The position numbers and the translations under genes are program-made. Below the pieces are notes generated by a model. That model had not been told where the DNA came from and made no database searches. It was given only the letters and a program-made list of their open reading frames with translations. From an uncultured Clostridia bacterium (GTDB lineage: Bacteria > Bacillota > Clostridia > Oscillospirales > Oscillospiraceae), in the NCBI GenBank assembly GCA_946550725.1, contig CAMNQX010000012.1:1-54035 (forward strand): 54,035 bases of DNA. The letters are read 5' to 3'. The number at the start of each line of letters is the position of its first letter. The stretch's first letter is position 1. Shown here in pieces: positions 40,957 through 50,300 of the stretch.

Positions 40957-41599
40957 CGCCGCTCTCCTCCTTTTGGCCCAGCTGTTTCTCCAACGCCTCC
41001 ACCCGCTGGGCCAGGGCGGCCAGCTTCTCCAGGGTGGGGTTCTTCACGCTGGTCTGGTCCACCTCGTCGGCGTAGTGGGTGGAGCGGCCTGCGATCTTTA
41101 CGATCTGAGCGGGGATGCCCACGGCGGTGGCGTCCTCGGGCACCTCGGAGAGCACCACGGCGTTGGAGGCGATGCGGGCGTTGTCCCCCACGGCAAACGG
41201 CCCCAGCACCTTCGCGCCGCAGGCGATCATCACGTTGTTACCGATGGTGGGGTGGCGTTTGCCCGTCTCCTTGCCCGTGCCGCCCAGGGTGACCCCGTGG
41301 TAGATGAGGCAGTCGTCTCCGATCTCGGCGGTCTCGCCGATGACCACCCCCATGCCGTGATCCATCACCAGCCGCCGCCCGATGGTGGCCCCGGGGTGGA
41401 TCTCGATGCCCGTGCAGTGGCGGGCAATCTGGGAGTTGAGCCGGGCCAGGAACCGCAGATGATGCCGCCACAGCCAGTGGCTCACCCGGTGGAAAATGAG
41501 GGCGTGAACGCCCGGGTAGAGCAAGAATATCTCAAGACGGCTCCGGGCCGCCGGGTCGCGGGCCTGATAGGCCCGCAGGGTCTCTCCAAGGCGTGTCAT
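40949..41599 (-). CDS. cysE: Serine O-acetyltransferase
   Basis: 216 residues from ATG 41599, placed after GGAGGG. An N-terminal helical region is followed by the left-handed beta-helix: IHPGATIGRRLVMDHGMGVV, IGETAEIGDDCLIYHGVTLG and HPTIGNNVMIACGAKVLGPF. It makes O-acetylserine for cysteine synthesis. The C-terminal extension (about 185-216) is longer and charged with a coiled-coil look. It heads the unit that includes VOC and cysS. Confidence 0.94.
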   Translation of the reverse strand: MTRLGETLRAYQARDPAARSRLEIFLLYPGVHALIFHRVSHWLWRHHLRFLARLNSQIARHCTGIEIHPGATIGRRLVMDHGMGVVIGETAEIGDDCLIYHGVTLGGTGKETGKRHPTIGNNVMIACGAKVLGPFAVGDNARIASNAVVLSEVPEDATAVGIPAQIVKIAGRSTHYADEVDQTSVKNPTLEKLAALAQRVEALEKQLGQKEESGDA

Positions 41600-41626
41600 A
41601 GCTTCCCTCCAGCCGTAATTGTGAAA

Positions 41627-41660
41627 CCGCCTCTCATGTCCGCGGGGACATGGGAGGCGG
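41627..41660. other. Leader hairpin upstream of cysE
   Basis: Arms 41627-41641 and 41646-41660 pair at 14 of 15 positions around a 4-nt loop, within a leader of about 75 nt between promoter and cysE. On the transcribed strand it is followed by TTTCACAATT, a weak U-tract. It could be an attenuator; it lacks T-box hallmarks. Confidence 0.6.
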
Positions 41661-41680
41661 CTCATTACCTCTGACCTAAT

Positions 41681-41709
41681 ATATTACCACGGCGGCCATT
41701 TGGTGTCAA
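41681..41709 (-). promoter_or_regulatory. Sigma-A promoter of the cysE transcript
   Basis: TTGACA (41709-41704), 17 nt, TAATAT (41686-41681). Transcription would start near 41673. Confidence 0.8.
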
Positions 41710-41742
41710 GATTTCCCGGCCGTTCCGTCCCACCGTCAGGGG

Positions 41743-42294
41743 TCACGGCATAGCCCAGCCTGTCCGCTTCAGCGCCATGGACACCCACACCGCCAGCGGC
41801 GCGGCCACCACCACGGCGATCAGCCCATTGACCGCTGACGCCGCCAGCTTGGGCAGGACGGCGATCCACGCCGCCGCCAGCGGCAACTCCTTGAACCAAA
41901 GGTTACTCAAAAAGCTCTTGGTCACATAGAGCGCGGTGTAGGTCAGGCTTCCCGCCGTACACCCGATCAGATTCCACCGAAGATCGACCCGGCGGTGGGC
42001 GATCGCCCCCGCCACAAGGGCCATGAGGAATTTGAATACAAAGGTAAACGGCGCGGAGGCCACATAGAGTGGGTTGGTGAGATCATAGACCGCCGACCCC
42101 ACGCCCGCCGCAAGTCCGCCCGGTACTGGCCCCAGCACCAGCCCGGACAGCAGACACATCACGTTTCCCAAATGCAGCGCCGTGTTGCCCTCTCCCACGG
42201 GGATAACCAGCCGGATCCCCGACGTGACGAACACCGCCGCCGCCAGCACCGCCGCCCTGCAAAGCCTCCTCAGCGTTTCCTTTTGCTTTTCCAT
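41743..42294 (-). CDS. ECF transporter S component
   Basis: 183 residues from ATG 42294 (GGGAGGAAGATCG before it). About five to six hydrophobic segments. The stretch IPVGEGNTALHLGNVMCLLS and GPVPGGLAAGVGSAVYDLTN match the ECF riboflavin/HMP-type S-component family (pfam07155-like), and APFTFVFKFLMALVAG is typical. The vitamin is not predictable; no riboswitch was seen upstream. It needs EcfA/T subunits coded elsewhere. Confidence 0.85.
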   Translation of the reverse strand: MEKQKETLRRLCRAAVLAAAVFVTSGIRLVIPVGEGNTALHLGNVMCLLSGLVLGPVPGGLAAGVGSAVYDLTNPLYVASAPFTFVFKFLMALVAGAIAHRRVDLRWNLIGCTAGSLTYTALYVTKSFLSNLWFKELPLAAAWIAVLPKLAASAVNGLIAVVVAAPLAVWVSMALKRTGWAMP

Positions 42295-42379
42295 CGATCT
42301 TCCTCCCATTTGGTTTGCTACCATCTTACTGCGCTTTCTAAGGGAGCGCAAGGGAAAAACTTGACAAAAAAGCGGCGGA

Positions 42380-43585
42380 TCATTCCGTCGCTTTTCTCCG
42401 CAAATAGCTCCCCTCCGGCGCCGGGCAGGGCAGCTTCAGGCGGAATACCTGCTGGGGCGTTTTGACCTCGCCCAGCGGCGTGCCCGCCTCGTCCGCCAGC
42501 TCCTCCGCGGCAAACTGCCGGGCGGACAGGCCGGGGCCGACCAGCTCCAGCACGTCCCCCCTGGAAAACTTGTTGTTGAGGGTACACAGGGACAGGCCGT
42601 CCTCCCGGCTGCGCACCACCTGGGCCGCCACCTGCCAGTCCCGGATGTACCGGGCCTCCTTGGTGTACTGCCCCGGCTGGCCGAACCAAAACCCGGTGGA
42701 GTAGTGGCGGTGGCTCACCTTCTCCACCTCATCCCGCCACTCCCTGGCCAGCGGCTCACCCTTTTGGGCCGCGTCAATGGCGTGGCGGTAGGCCCCGGTG
42801 ACCATGGCGGTGTAATAGGCGCTCTTGGCCCGCCCCTCGATCTTCAGGCTAGCCAACCCCGCCTCCAACAGTTCTGGAATGTGGTCGATCATGCACATAT
42901 CCCGGGAGTTGAGGATGAAGGTCTCGTTGTCCTCCTCGTACACCGGGAAATACTCCCCAGGCCGCTTTTCCTCCATGAGGGCGTACTTGTAGCGGCAGGG
43001 CTGGGCGCAGGCCCCCCGGGTGGCGTCCCGCCCGGTCATATAGTTGGACAGCACGCACCGCCCCGACCAGCTGACGCACATAGCCCCGTGGACGAAGGCC
43101 TCCACCTCCAGGTCCTTGGGGCTTTTGGCGATCAGCTCGGATACCTCGTCCAGGGACAGCTCCCTCGCCAGAATGACCCTGCTGGCCCCCTGGTCGTACC
43201 AAAATTGGGCGGCGGCATAGTTGGTGATCCCCGCCTGGGTGGACATATGCCGCTTGACCTTGGGGGCGTACCGCCCCGCCAGGGCGAACACACCGGGGTC
43301 GCCGATGATCAGCGCGTCCGCGTTCCAGTCCTGCAGCTTCTCGAAATACTCCGGCAGGCCGTTCAGTTCCCCGTTTCTCGGGTTGGCGTTCACCGCCACA
43401 TGGACGGCCACGCCGTGCTCGTGGGCGTAGGAAATGGCCTTGGGCAGAGCCTCACCGTCAAAATTCCCGGCGAAGGCCCGCATGCCGTATTGGCTGCCCG
43501 CCAGATACACCGCGTCCGCGCCGTAGCGCACCGCGCTCACCAGCCGCTCCATGTCCCCTGCAGGGGATAACAGCTCGATGTCCAC
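42380..43585 (-). CDS. U32-family peptidase / RNA hydroxylation-type protein
   Basis: 401 residues. I prefer GTG 43585, nine bases after GAGG, giving MDIELLSPAGDMERLVSAVR; an upstream GTG (43591) is too close to the site. The TIM-barrel core has DAVYLAGSQYGMRAFAGNF, and the Cys motif EAFVHGAMCVSWSGRCVLSN with GACAQPCRYKY gives four conserved Cys that in TrhP/RlhA-type relatives go with tRNA or rRNA hydroxylation. Protease activity is doubtful for many members. It lies 35 bp after mltG on the same strand. Confidence 0.9.
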   Translation of the reverse strand: MDIELLSPAGDMERLVSAVRYGADAVYLAGSQYGMRAFAGNFDGEALPKAISYAHEHGVAVHVAVNANPRNGELNGLPEYFEKLQDWNADALIIGDPGVFALAGRYAPKVKRHMSTQAGITNYAAAQFWYDQGASRVILARELSLDEVSELIAKSPKDLEVEAFVHGAMCVSWSGRCVLSNYMTGRDATRGACAQPCRYKYALMEEKRPGEYFPVYEEDNETFILNSRDMCMIDHIPELLEAGLASLKIEGRAKSAYYTAMVTGAYRHAIDAAQKGEPLAREWRDEVEKVSHRHYSTGFWFGQPGQYTKEARYIRDWQVAAQVVRSREDGLSLCTLNNKFSRGDVLELVGPGLSARQFAAEELADEAGTPLGEVKTPQQVFRLKLPCPAPEGSYLRRKATE

Positions 43586-43620
43586 GTCCACTCACCTCGT
43601 TTCTGTGGGACTGGGTCCTT

Positions 43621-44901
43621 TTATTCCTTGGGCAGGCTGTTCAAAAACGCCTGATGCTCGTTGTAGGTGCGGGAGTAGTGGTGCAGGCCGTCGGTCCCCA
43701 GGGCGTAGTAATAGTAGTCGCTGGCCTTGGGGTTCATGGCTGCCCAGATGGCCTCCGAGCCGGGGTTGGAGATGGGTCCGGCAGGCAGGCCCGGGTACAG
43801 ATAGGTGTTGTAGGGGGAATCGATGGCCTTGTCCGCCTCGGTGGGCTGGTTGCCGCCGTTGATATACACCAGCGTCGCGTCGATCTGCAGGTACCCGTTG
43901 GTGCCGGAGTTGGGGTGGTTCAGGCGGTTGTAGATCACCGAGGAGATCATGGCCTGGTCGGTGCCGTCAGTCTCCTTTTCGATCAGGGATGCGATGGTGA
44001 TGATGTCATGGAGGCTCTTGCCCTCCTCCTTCAGGGCGTCCCGCTGTTCCTTGGACACCATTTTGGAGAAGTTCACCAGCATTTTATTGATGGCGTAGAG
44101 GGGGTTCTCGTTGATATAGAAGCGGTAGGTGTCGGGGAAGAGATACCCCTCCAGCCGCTTGGGGTCGCCCAGGGGGATGCCCTCCAGGAACTCGAACTTG
44201 TAGTCATGGTTGGCGGCCATATCATTGAGGTCGGCCACCGTGGCCACGCCCTTCTCCTCCAGCAGAGTGAAGATCTGCTCCACACTGTATCCCTCGGGGA
44301 TGGTGACGGAAATTTCCGCCTTGCTCCCCGACTTGGCGCCGAGGGCGGAGATGAGGGCGCGGTAATCCATGTCCGTATTGAGCTGGTATGTGCCCGGAGC
44401 CATCTTGGTCTTGGCCTTGGTCATGGTGCAAAAGAGCTTGAACACCGGCTTATACTCAATAAAGCCCGCTTCCTTGAGGCAATTCGCCACCTTGCCGATG
44501 TCCGCCTCATACACCGTTCTGGTGGTGTCCGGTTTGCCGTTCTCCCCCTTGACGGTCTCCTCCCGCTGGGTGAAAAACTCCTGGGGCAGCACCACCTCCG
44601 CGCTCAGCTCGGGCTTGTTGAGCGCCAGCACATCCCCCGCGCAGATCCAGCCCACCGCCGCCAGCAAAACGGAGACGCCGATGACGATGACCACGTACAA
44701 GGCGGCTCCCGCGGCGGCCATGCCGCCTCTGCGGCGTCTGCGGCCCGAACCGCTCCTACGGGGGGAGGATCCGCCGGAAGCGGCGCTCTGCCCGCTCCGG
44801 CGTTCCCCGGAGGCGGGGCGGCGGCGCGGTGACGCGCCGGAGGTCCTGCGGCGGGGGGACTCCCCCGCCTCCCGGCCGGCATAACTACGCGGTTCCTCCA
44901 T
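43621..44901 (-). CDS. mltG: Endolytic transglycosylase MltG
   Basis: 426 residues from ATG 44901 (AAAGGAG nine bases before). The cytoplasmic N-terminus is Arg/Ser/Pro-rich (1-60), followed by one membrane helix (about 62-85) and the extracellular YceG domain. That domain includes a LysM-like part (SVTIPEGYSVEQIFTLLEEK), EGYLFPDTYRF, and the catalytic Glu in TIASLIEKETDG; YNTYLYPGLPAGPISNPG is typical. It cuts glycan strands and sets their length in the wall. Confidence 0.94.
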   Translation of the reverse strand: MEEPRSYAGREAGESPRRRTSGASPRRRPASGERRSGQSAASGGSSPRRSGSGRRRRRGGMAAAGAALYVVIVIGVSVLLAAVGWICAGDVLALNKPELSAEVVLPQEFFTQREETVKGENGKPDTTRTVYEADIGKVANCLKEAGFIEYKPVFKLFCTMTKAKTKMAPGTYQLNTDMDYRALISALGAKSGSKAEISVTIPEGYSVEQIFTLLEEKGVATVADLNDMAANHDYKFEFLEGIPLGDPKRLEGYLFPDTYRFYINENPLYAINKMLVNFSKMVSKEQRDALKEEGKSLHDIITIASLIEKETDGTDQAMISSVIYNRLNHPNSGTNGYLQIDATLVYINGGNQPTEADKAIDSPYNTYLYPGLPAGPISNPGSEAIWAAMNPKASDYYYYALGTDGLHHYSRTYNEHQAFLNSLPKE

Positions 44902-44984
44902 GATCAAAAACTCCTTTCCGGGACCCTTGCACCCCGTTCGCTCCCGCGGCATAGTATGGCACACAGGAAAGGGGTGAAACGAAT

Positions 44985-45140
44985 ATGTGTTGCGGAAACA
45001 ATGGCTTTGGCGGCGGGTGTCTGTGGATCATCCTCATCATCATCCTGCTGTGCTGCTGCTGCGGCGGGAACAACGGCTGCGGCAACGGCTGCAACTGTGG
45101 TTGTAACGACAACTGCGGCTGCAACGACGGCTGCTGCTGA
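44985..45140 (+). CDS. Small Cys/Gly/Asn-rich membrane-type protein, 51 aa
   Basis: ATG 44985 after AGGGGTGA; stop 45140. The product begins MCCGNNGFGGG, has one hydrophobic stretch (CLWIILIIILLCCCC, about residues 12-26), and then a repeat-like tail of Gly, Asn, Cys and Asp. There are 16 cysteines in 51 residues. An intrinsic terminator follows. The layout (Gly-rich start, short hydrophobic helix) recalls small spore-coat or YjcZ-like proteins of Firmicutes, but the Cys-rich tail is different. Metal binding or disulphide cross-linking are possible; nothing is proven. TTGCAC, 17 nt, CATAGT at 44929-44957 is a possible promoter. Confidence 0.75.
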   Translation: MCCGNNGFGGGCLWIILIIILLCCCCGGNNGCGNGCNCGCNDNCGCNDGCC

Positions 45141-45161
45141 GGGTACTTAGCACTGCCACCG

Positions 45162-45199
45162 CGCGGGCGAGGGGGTTCTCCCCTCGTCCGCGTCTTTTA
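45162..45199. terminator. Intrinsic terminator after the Cys-rich gene
   Basis: CGCGGGCGAGGGG (45162-45174) pairs with CCCCTCGTCCGCG (45180-45192), one G-U pair, followed by TCTTTTAT. It also lies just downstream of the convergent DJ-1 gene. Confidence 0.8.
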
Positions 45200-45204
45200 T
45201 GCGC

Positions 45205-45747
45205 TCAGCGGTGGTGCACCGCCTGCTTGATCTTTTGGGCGGTCTCCCTGCCCTTGAGGACCTCCACCAGCTTAAGGCCGAACTCGAAGGAACTGCCGGC
45301 GGCCTCGGCGGTGATCATATGGCCGTCGCACACCACCCGCTCTCCTTTTTTGACCACGGCGGAACCCATTTCCTCCTCCATGCCGGGGTAGCACACCGCG
45401 CGGCGGCGGTCGGCGATGCCCAGGTGGGCCAGGATGGTGGGGCCGGCGCAGATGGCGCAGACATACGCCCCCCGGTCCCCGGCGCGCTGGATCAGGCCCA
45501 GAGCGGCCTGGTCGCCCAGGATGGCGTCCACCCCGCCCAGACCGCCGGGAATGACGATCATTTCCAGCTTGCCCTCATCCACGTCCTTCAGGTGGCAGTC
45601 GGCCTCCACCTTCACCCCGTGGGATGAGACCACCGTCTTGCCCTTCAGCGCCACCAGGGACACCTCCGCCCCCGCGCGGCGCAGAAGGTCCACGGGTACA
45701 ATGGCCTCGGCTTCCTCAAAGCCCTCGCCCAGCAGTACATACACCAT
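45205..45747 (-). CDS. DJ-1/PfpI-family protein
   Basis: 180 residues. The conserved Cys lies in the nucleophile elbow VCAICAGPTILAHLG (near residues 95-109), with the acidic partner in LLGEGFEEAEAIVPVDLLRR and VIPGGLGGVDAILGD before it. Members act as stress proteins, deglycases or isonitrile hydratases; the substrate is unclear. It lies 18 bp after tmk and belongs to the same leftward unit. Confidence 0.9.
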   Translation of the reverse strand: MVYVLLGEGFEEAEAIVPVDLLRRAGAEVSLVALKGKTVVSSHGVKVEADCHLKDVDEGKLEMIVIPGGLGGVDAILGDQAALGLIQRAGDRGAYVCAICAGPTILAHLGIADRRRAVCYPGMEEEMGSAVVKKGERVVCDGHMITAEAAGSSFEFGLKLVEVLKGRETAQKIKQAVHHR

Positions 45748-45765
45748 CGTCTTTTCCTCCTCGAT

Positions 45766-46440
45766 TTATAGGTTCAGCGCCTTCCGCGCCAAGGTCCATA
45801 TCTCGTCGTGGATCTCCTCGATGCTCCGCACCGCTCCCGCCTCGTCCAGGCAGGGGACCCGCTGCCAGCCATAGTGCTCCGCCGCCTTCTTGGCGCAGGC
45901 CCGACAACAGCGAAGGTAGTCCTCGTCCACCTCGTGGATGTCTCCTTTGGTGTGGGTCTCGCTCTCCCGGCGGCGCAGGTTTTCCACCGCCTTCTCCGTG
46001 GGCATATCCAGCCACAGCACCAGGTCAGGCCGGGGCAGCTCCAGCTTGCCGTACTCAAAATCCGCCAGCCAGTCGAAGAATTCTCGCTGCTCCTCCCCCT
46101 CCAGCTTGCCCCCCTGGTGGACGGCGTTGGAGGTGGTGTACCGGTCGGCCAGGATGACCCCGCCCCTCTGGTAGAAGCCGCCCCAGTCCTGCTTCCAGGC
46201 GGCGTAGCGGTCCACGGCGTAGAAGGTGGAGGCCGCGTAGGCGTTCACGTCGGACGGATGGGAGCCAAACTCCCCCTGGAGGTACATCCGCAGCAGCATG
46301 GACGACGGCTCCTGATACCGGGGAAACACCAGACGGTGATATTGCAAGCCCTCAGCGTCCATGCGGGCGCATAAGCGGGCGAACTGAGTGGATTTTCCCG
46401 AGCCGTCGGTGCCCTCCAGCACGATGAGCTTTCCCTTCAC
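45766..46440 (-). CDS. tmk: Thymidylate kinase
   Basis: 224 residues from GTG 46440, which overlaps the tagA stop (GTGA). The P-loop is VLEGTDGSGKSTQFARL (residues 7-23); the DRY-type motif is LADRYTTSNAVHQG; the lid carries RRRESETHTKGD. It phosphorylates dTMP. The order tagA-tmk is unusual compared with the common tmk-holB pairing. Confidence 0.88.
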   Translation of the reverse strand: MKGKLIVLEGTDGSGKSTQFARLCARMDAEGLQYHRLVFPRYQEPSSMLLRMYLQGEFGSHPSDVNAYAASTFYAVDRYAAWKQDWGGFYQRGGVILADRYTTSNAVHQGGKLEGEEQREFFDWLADFEYGKLELPRPDLVLWLDMPTEKAVENLRRRESETHTKGDIHEVDEDYLRCCRACAKKAAEHYGWQRVPCLDEAGAVRSIEEIHDEIWTLARKALNL

Positions 46441-47171
46441 GCCTCGTCCCCTCCCTTGTCCTTCCAAAACACTGCCTTGACCAAAAAGCCGGGCAGCTTG
46501 GCCATGCGCCCGATGCGGCTGGGCTGCTTGGCCAGACGGTACAGCCACTCCAGCCCTGCCTTCTGCATCCAGGCCGGGGCGCGCTGCACCGTTCCGGCAA
46601 ACACGTCCAGCGACCCGCCCAGGCCCACCAGCAGATGCGCCCCCGTGGCCGCGCCGTTGCGGCGCATCCACTCCTCCTGCTTGGGCGCGCCCAGACACAC
46701 GAACACCACGTCCGCTTCCGCTTTCCGAATGTCCCGGATCACCGGGCCGTCCTCGGTAAAATATCCGTCATGCACACCGCAGATCGTAAGCCCGGGGTAC
46801 TTCGCCCGCAGGTTCTCCGCGGCGGTCTCCGCCACGCCGGGCTTGGCCCCCAGCAGGTAGAGCTTCAGTCCCTTCTCCGCCAGCTTCTCCATCAGCTTCC
46901 CGGCAAAGTCGATCCCCGGCACCCGGCCCGTCAGGGGCCGCTTGAGGAGCTTGGCGGCATAGATGATACCGATGCCGTCGGGCAGCGTCAGCGCGGCTCC
47001 CGCCAGCGTCCCGGCGTAAGCGGGGTCCTTTTGCGCCATCAGCACCAGCTCGGGGTTGGGGGTGACCGCATAGGCCCCCGCGCCCTCCTTCGCCAGCGTC
47101 AAGGCCCTGCTGACCGCTTCCTCCATGGTCATATCGTCAAAGGCCACGCCCATCACGTCTGTCTTCTTCAT
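46437..47171 (-). CDS. WecG/TagA/CpsF-family glycosyltransferase
   Basis: 244 residues of the GT26 family. Conserved segments: VTPNPELVLMAQKDPAYAGT, ALTLPDGIGIIYAAKLL, LYLLGAKPGVAETAA, and VFVCLGAPKQEEWMRR. TagA-type enzymes add N-acetylmannosamine in teichoic-acid linkage units; others build exopolysaccharide. A membrane-associating basic C-terminus (about 205-244) is present. It starts the tagA-tmk-DJ-1 unit, with a good promoter upstream. Confidence 0.92.
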   Translation of the reverse strand: MKKTDVMGVAFDDMTMEEAVSRALTLAKEGAGAYAVTPNPELVLMAQKDPAYAGTLAGAALTLPDGIGIIYAAKLLKRPLTGRVPGIDFAGKLMEKLAEKGLKLYLLGAKPGVAETAAENLRAKYPGLTICGVHDGYFTEDGPVIRDIRKAEADVVFVCLGAPKQEEWMRRNGAATGAHLLVGLGGSLDVFAGTVQRAPAWMQKAGLEWLYRLAKQPSRIGRMAKLPGFLVKAVFWKDKGGDEA

Positions 47172-47209
47172 TTCAGGCCCGTCCTTTCCCTCATGACATA
47201 TGCCGTATT

Positions 47210-47238
47210 ATTATACCAACATTTCCCCCCCGGCGCAA
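47210..47238 (-). promoter_or_regulatory. Sigma-A promoter of the tagA-tmk-DJ-1 unit
   Basis: TTGCGC (47238-47233), 17 nt, TATAAT (47215-47210), 39 bp before the start codon. It is back-to-back with the promoter of the GH89 gene. Confidence 0.75.
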
Positions 47239-47265
47239 GGTTCTTTTCTCTTTTCCCGATTCTCC

Positions 47266-47294
47266 TTGACAACCCCCTCAGAAACTGTTATTCT
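47266..47294 (+). promoter_or_regulatory. Promoter of the GH89 gene
   Basis: TTGACA (47266-47271), 17 nt, TATTCT (47289-47294), about 75 bp before the start codon. I see no catabolite or repressor site that I could name. Confidence 0.7.
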
Positions 47295-47369
47295 GTCTAT
47301 ATATGGCCTGATTTACATGGCGCGTGTTTGTCTATTTTCAACAACTTTTTTGAAAGGCAGGGAGTTACA

Positions 47370-50300
47370 ATGACGAAAAAGAGGTTGCTTTCCGGGATCT
47401 TGACCCTGGTCATGCTGCTGGGTCTTCTGCCCACAGCCGCTCTGGCGGCGCGGCGGGAGGAGGACGCCCTGGCGCTGGATGCCCCGGTGACGGAGACTGC
47501 CCAACGCCCTGCCGCCCCTGTTTGGGAGGATGTCGGACCCCAGGCGGAGCTGACAGAGGTGGACACCACCGGGTTGATGAATGTTACCGGCCAGTGTACA
47601 ATCACCACGCTGTCAGACACCAACGACAAGCCGAAAACCAACCTATATGACGGGAACTACACCACCCTTTGGGGACAGAACAGCGCCTTCCCCGGCGAGG
47701 TGACCTTCGGGCTTCCTCAAAAGGGCGAAAAGCTTAAAACCGTGATCCTGTCCTTTGAACCGAACAAAACCGCTTGGGGCGTCACTGTTACCCTCACCGC
47801 CGACGGTACTCAAGTGGATCAGCAGGTCGTGGCCAGCTTTGATGACAAGTATGTTTATACGTTTGAAACCGCGCAGGAAGTCTCCTCCCTGAAGGTTGGT
47901 CTGTCCAACCCCACCAACGACGGCGCGGCGGGCGCCTTCTGGCCCGCTCTTGCTGAAGCGGAGATTTGGGTCGAGCCGAAGCCAGTTGACCTCTCCACCC
48001 TCACCAACCTGGCCCCCAAGGCCACCATCACCAAAAACGGCACAGGCACCTGCAATATGGATACCTGGGTGGACGGCAGCGACGAGACGGAAAGCGGCTT
48101 TTACGGCCAGCCCCTTGCCGCCACCGGCGACGACGCCTGGGTGCAGCTGGACCTGGGCCAGAACTACTCCGTGGGCGGCTTCCGCCTGGCCGCCAAGGCG
48201 GATAACGCCACCCACTGGTACACCTGCGACGTCTACACCCAACGGGACGGCGACACCTCCTGGTCCCTCAAGGCCGCGGGCGCTGAGATCCGGCGGGTCG
48301 CCGACCGGAACGTTCTTCTGACCGCCTTTCCCGCGCTGGAGGACGTGCGCTATGTGAAGTTCGTTCTCCACCAGGGCGGCAACGGCTCCTGGGGCGCCAT
48401 CGCCGAGCTGAGCGTCTACGGCGTGGATGCGGACGACGTCCACAAGGACCTCATTGAGGTGGCCAAGCTCTCTGAGATCACCGTCCCCAGCAACGAAGGG
48501 AATATCGGCAACATGACCGATGGCAACATCACCACCCTGTGGGCTGCGGGCAGCGGCGACTGGCCCGCCAACGTGGACTTCGCCCTCCCCGGCAACCTGC
48601 TGATCCAGCGGGTGGAGGTGGACTTCGAGCGGTTTAACGGCCGCACCTTCGACCTGACCGTCAGCCGCGCGGTGAACAACGTGACCAGCGACTACCAGCA
48701 GCTGGACACCAAGGACGGCCACGACGTGAACGAGACCTACGTCCTCGCGCTGGACGAGGCCCAGCGCATGACCCACGTCCGCGTCGCCTTGGACGGGACC
48801 AACGGCCAGGCCTGGCCCGCCATCGCCGAGGTGCGCATTTACGCCGTGAACGAGACCATCGACCTGAACAATTACACCGACATCACCGAGCACGCCACGC
48901 AAAGCTCCGGCGCGAACTACAAGGACTGGGACTTCCGCTCCAACCAGCAGGTGGTGGGCTTCCGGGCCACCCTGGCGGAGGGAGCCTCCGCCGTGGTCAA
49001 GGGCAAGATGAAGCGGGATACCGGCTGGACGACCTATGTTGCCCAGCTCCAGAGCGGCGACAACGTCCTCTCCTTCCCCGCGGGCATGAGTGCGGTGCGG
49101 GTGGAATTGACCGATCCCAGCCAACTCACCGCCTTCCAGATCTTCGGCACCTACAGCGAGGCCGCCGTGGACAGCGGCAGCGTGGCCTTTGACAAGCCCG
49201 CCCACGGCAACTTCAACGCCGCCACCACCTATCTGGTCAACGACGGCGATAAAAACACCGGCTGGCAGGCGGATATGTATCCCGCCTATGTGGACATCGA
49301 CCTGGCGGGCAACTACGACGTCACCGAGATCCAGGTCTTCACCCCCGCCGCCGGCTACACCGAGTATACCCTCTACACCAGCATCGACGGCCAGAACTAC
49401 GACCTGGTGGCCTCCAAGCTGGACAACGCCGCCTGTCCCGCCGATGGCGACGTGCACACCCTCAGCACGGCCAAGACCGCCCGCTACGTCCGGGTCTACC
49501 TGGAGTACTACTCCCAGAACGCCAAGCCCACCCTCAACGAGGTGCGGGTCATCGGCGCCGAGTCGGCCGACCAGACCGACCACACCGTCACCTTTGCCGA
49601 CGTCACCGCCTTTGCGGACAGCAGCTACGCCGCGCCCATTACCCAACAGGACACCATCGACGAGGTGAAGGGCATCATCCGGCGGCAGGTGGGCGCGGCC
49701 TATGTGGACTGGTTCACCTTCGCCCTGGCGAACGATCCCGACGGGTACGACTACTTCACGTTGGAGGACGAGGGCGGTAAGATCAAGGTCACCGGCAACA
49801 ACGGCGTGTCCCTGGCCACCGGCGTGAACCACTACCTGAAGTATTTCTGCAACGTCCACATCTCCCAGGTGGGCAATCAGGTCAAGATGCCCGCCGCCGT
49901 CGTCCCCGTAGGCACGGCGGTACATAAGGAGACGAAATACCACACCCGCTACGCCTATAACTACTGCACCCACTCCTACTCCATGGCCTTCTGGGGTGAG
50001 GACGAGTGGCGCAACGAGCTGGACTGGCTGGCCCTCAACGGCGTCAACCTGGTGCTGGACATCACCGGGCAGGAGGAGGTCTGGCGGGAGTTCCTCATGG
50101 ACGTGGGCTTCTCCCACCAGGAGGCCAAGGACTTTCTGGCCGGACCGGGCTACTACGCCTGGGCCTACATGGCCAACCTCACCGGCTTCGGCGGGCCGAT
50201 CCACGACTCTTACCTGACCAACCAGGTGGAGCAGGGCCGCAAGAACCAGCGGACCATGCGGGTGCTGGGCATGGAGCCGGTGCTCCAGGCCTTCAGCGGC

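Noticed and set aside
41600-41740. A cysteine T-box upstream of cysE
   Set aside because: The leader is about 75 nt and lacks the T-box sequence and a specifier stem.
44956-45150. A 64-codon Ala/Thr-rich frame
   Set aside because: Out-of-frame reading of the Cys-rich small gene. It lacks a ribosome site at its start, whereas the 51-aa frame has one.
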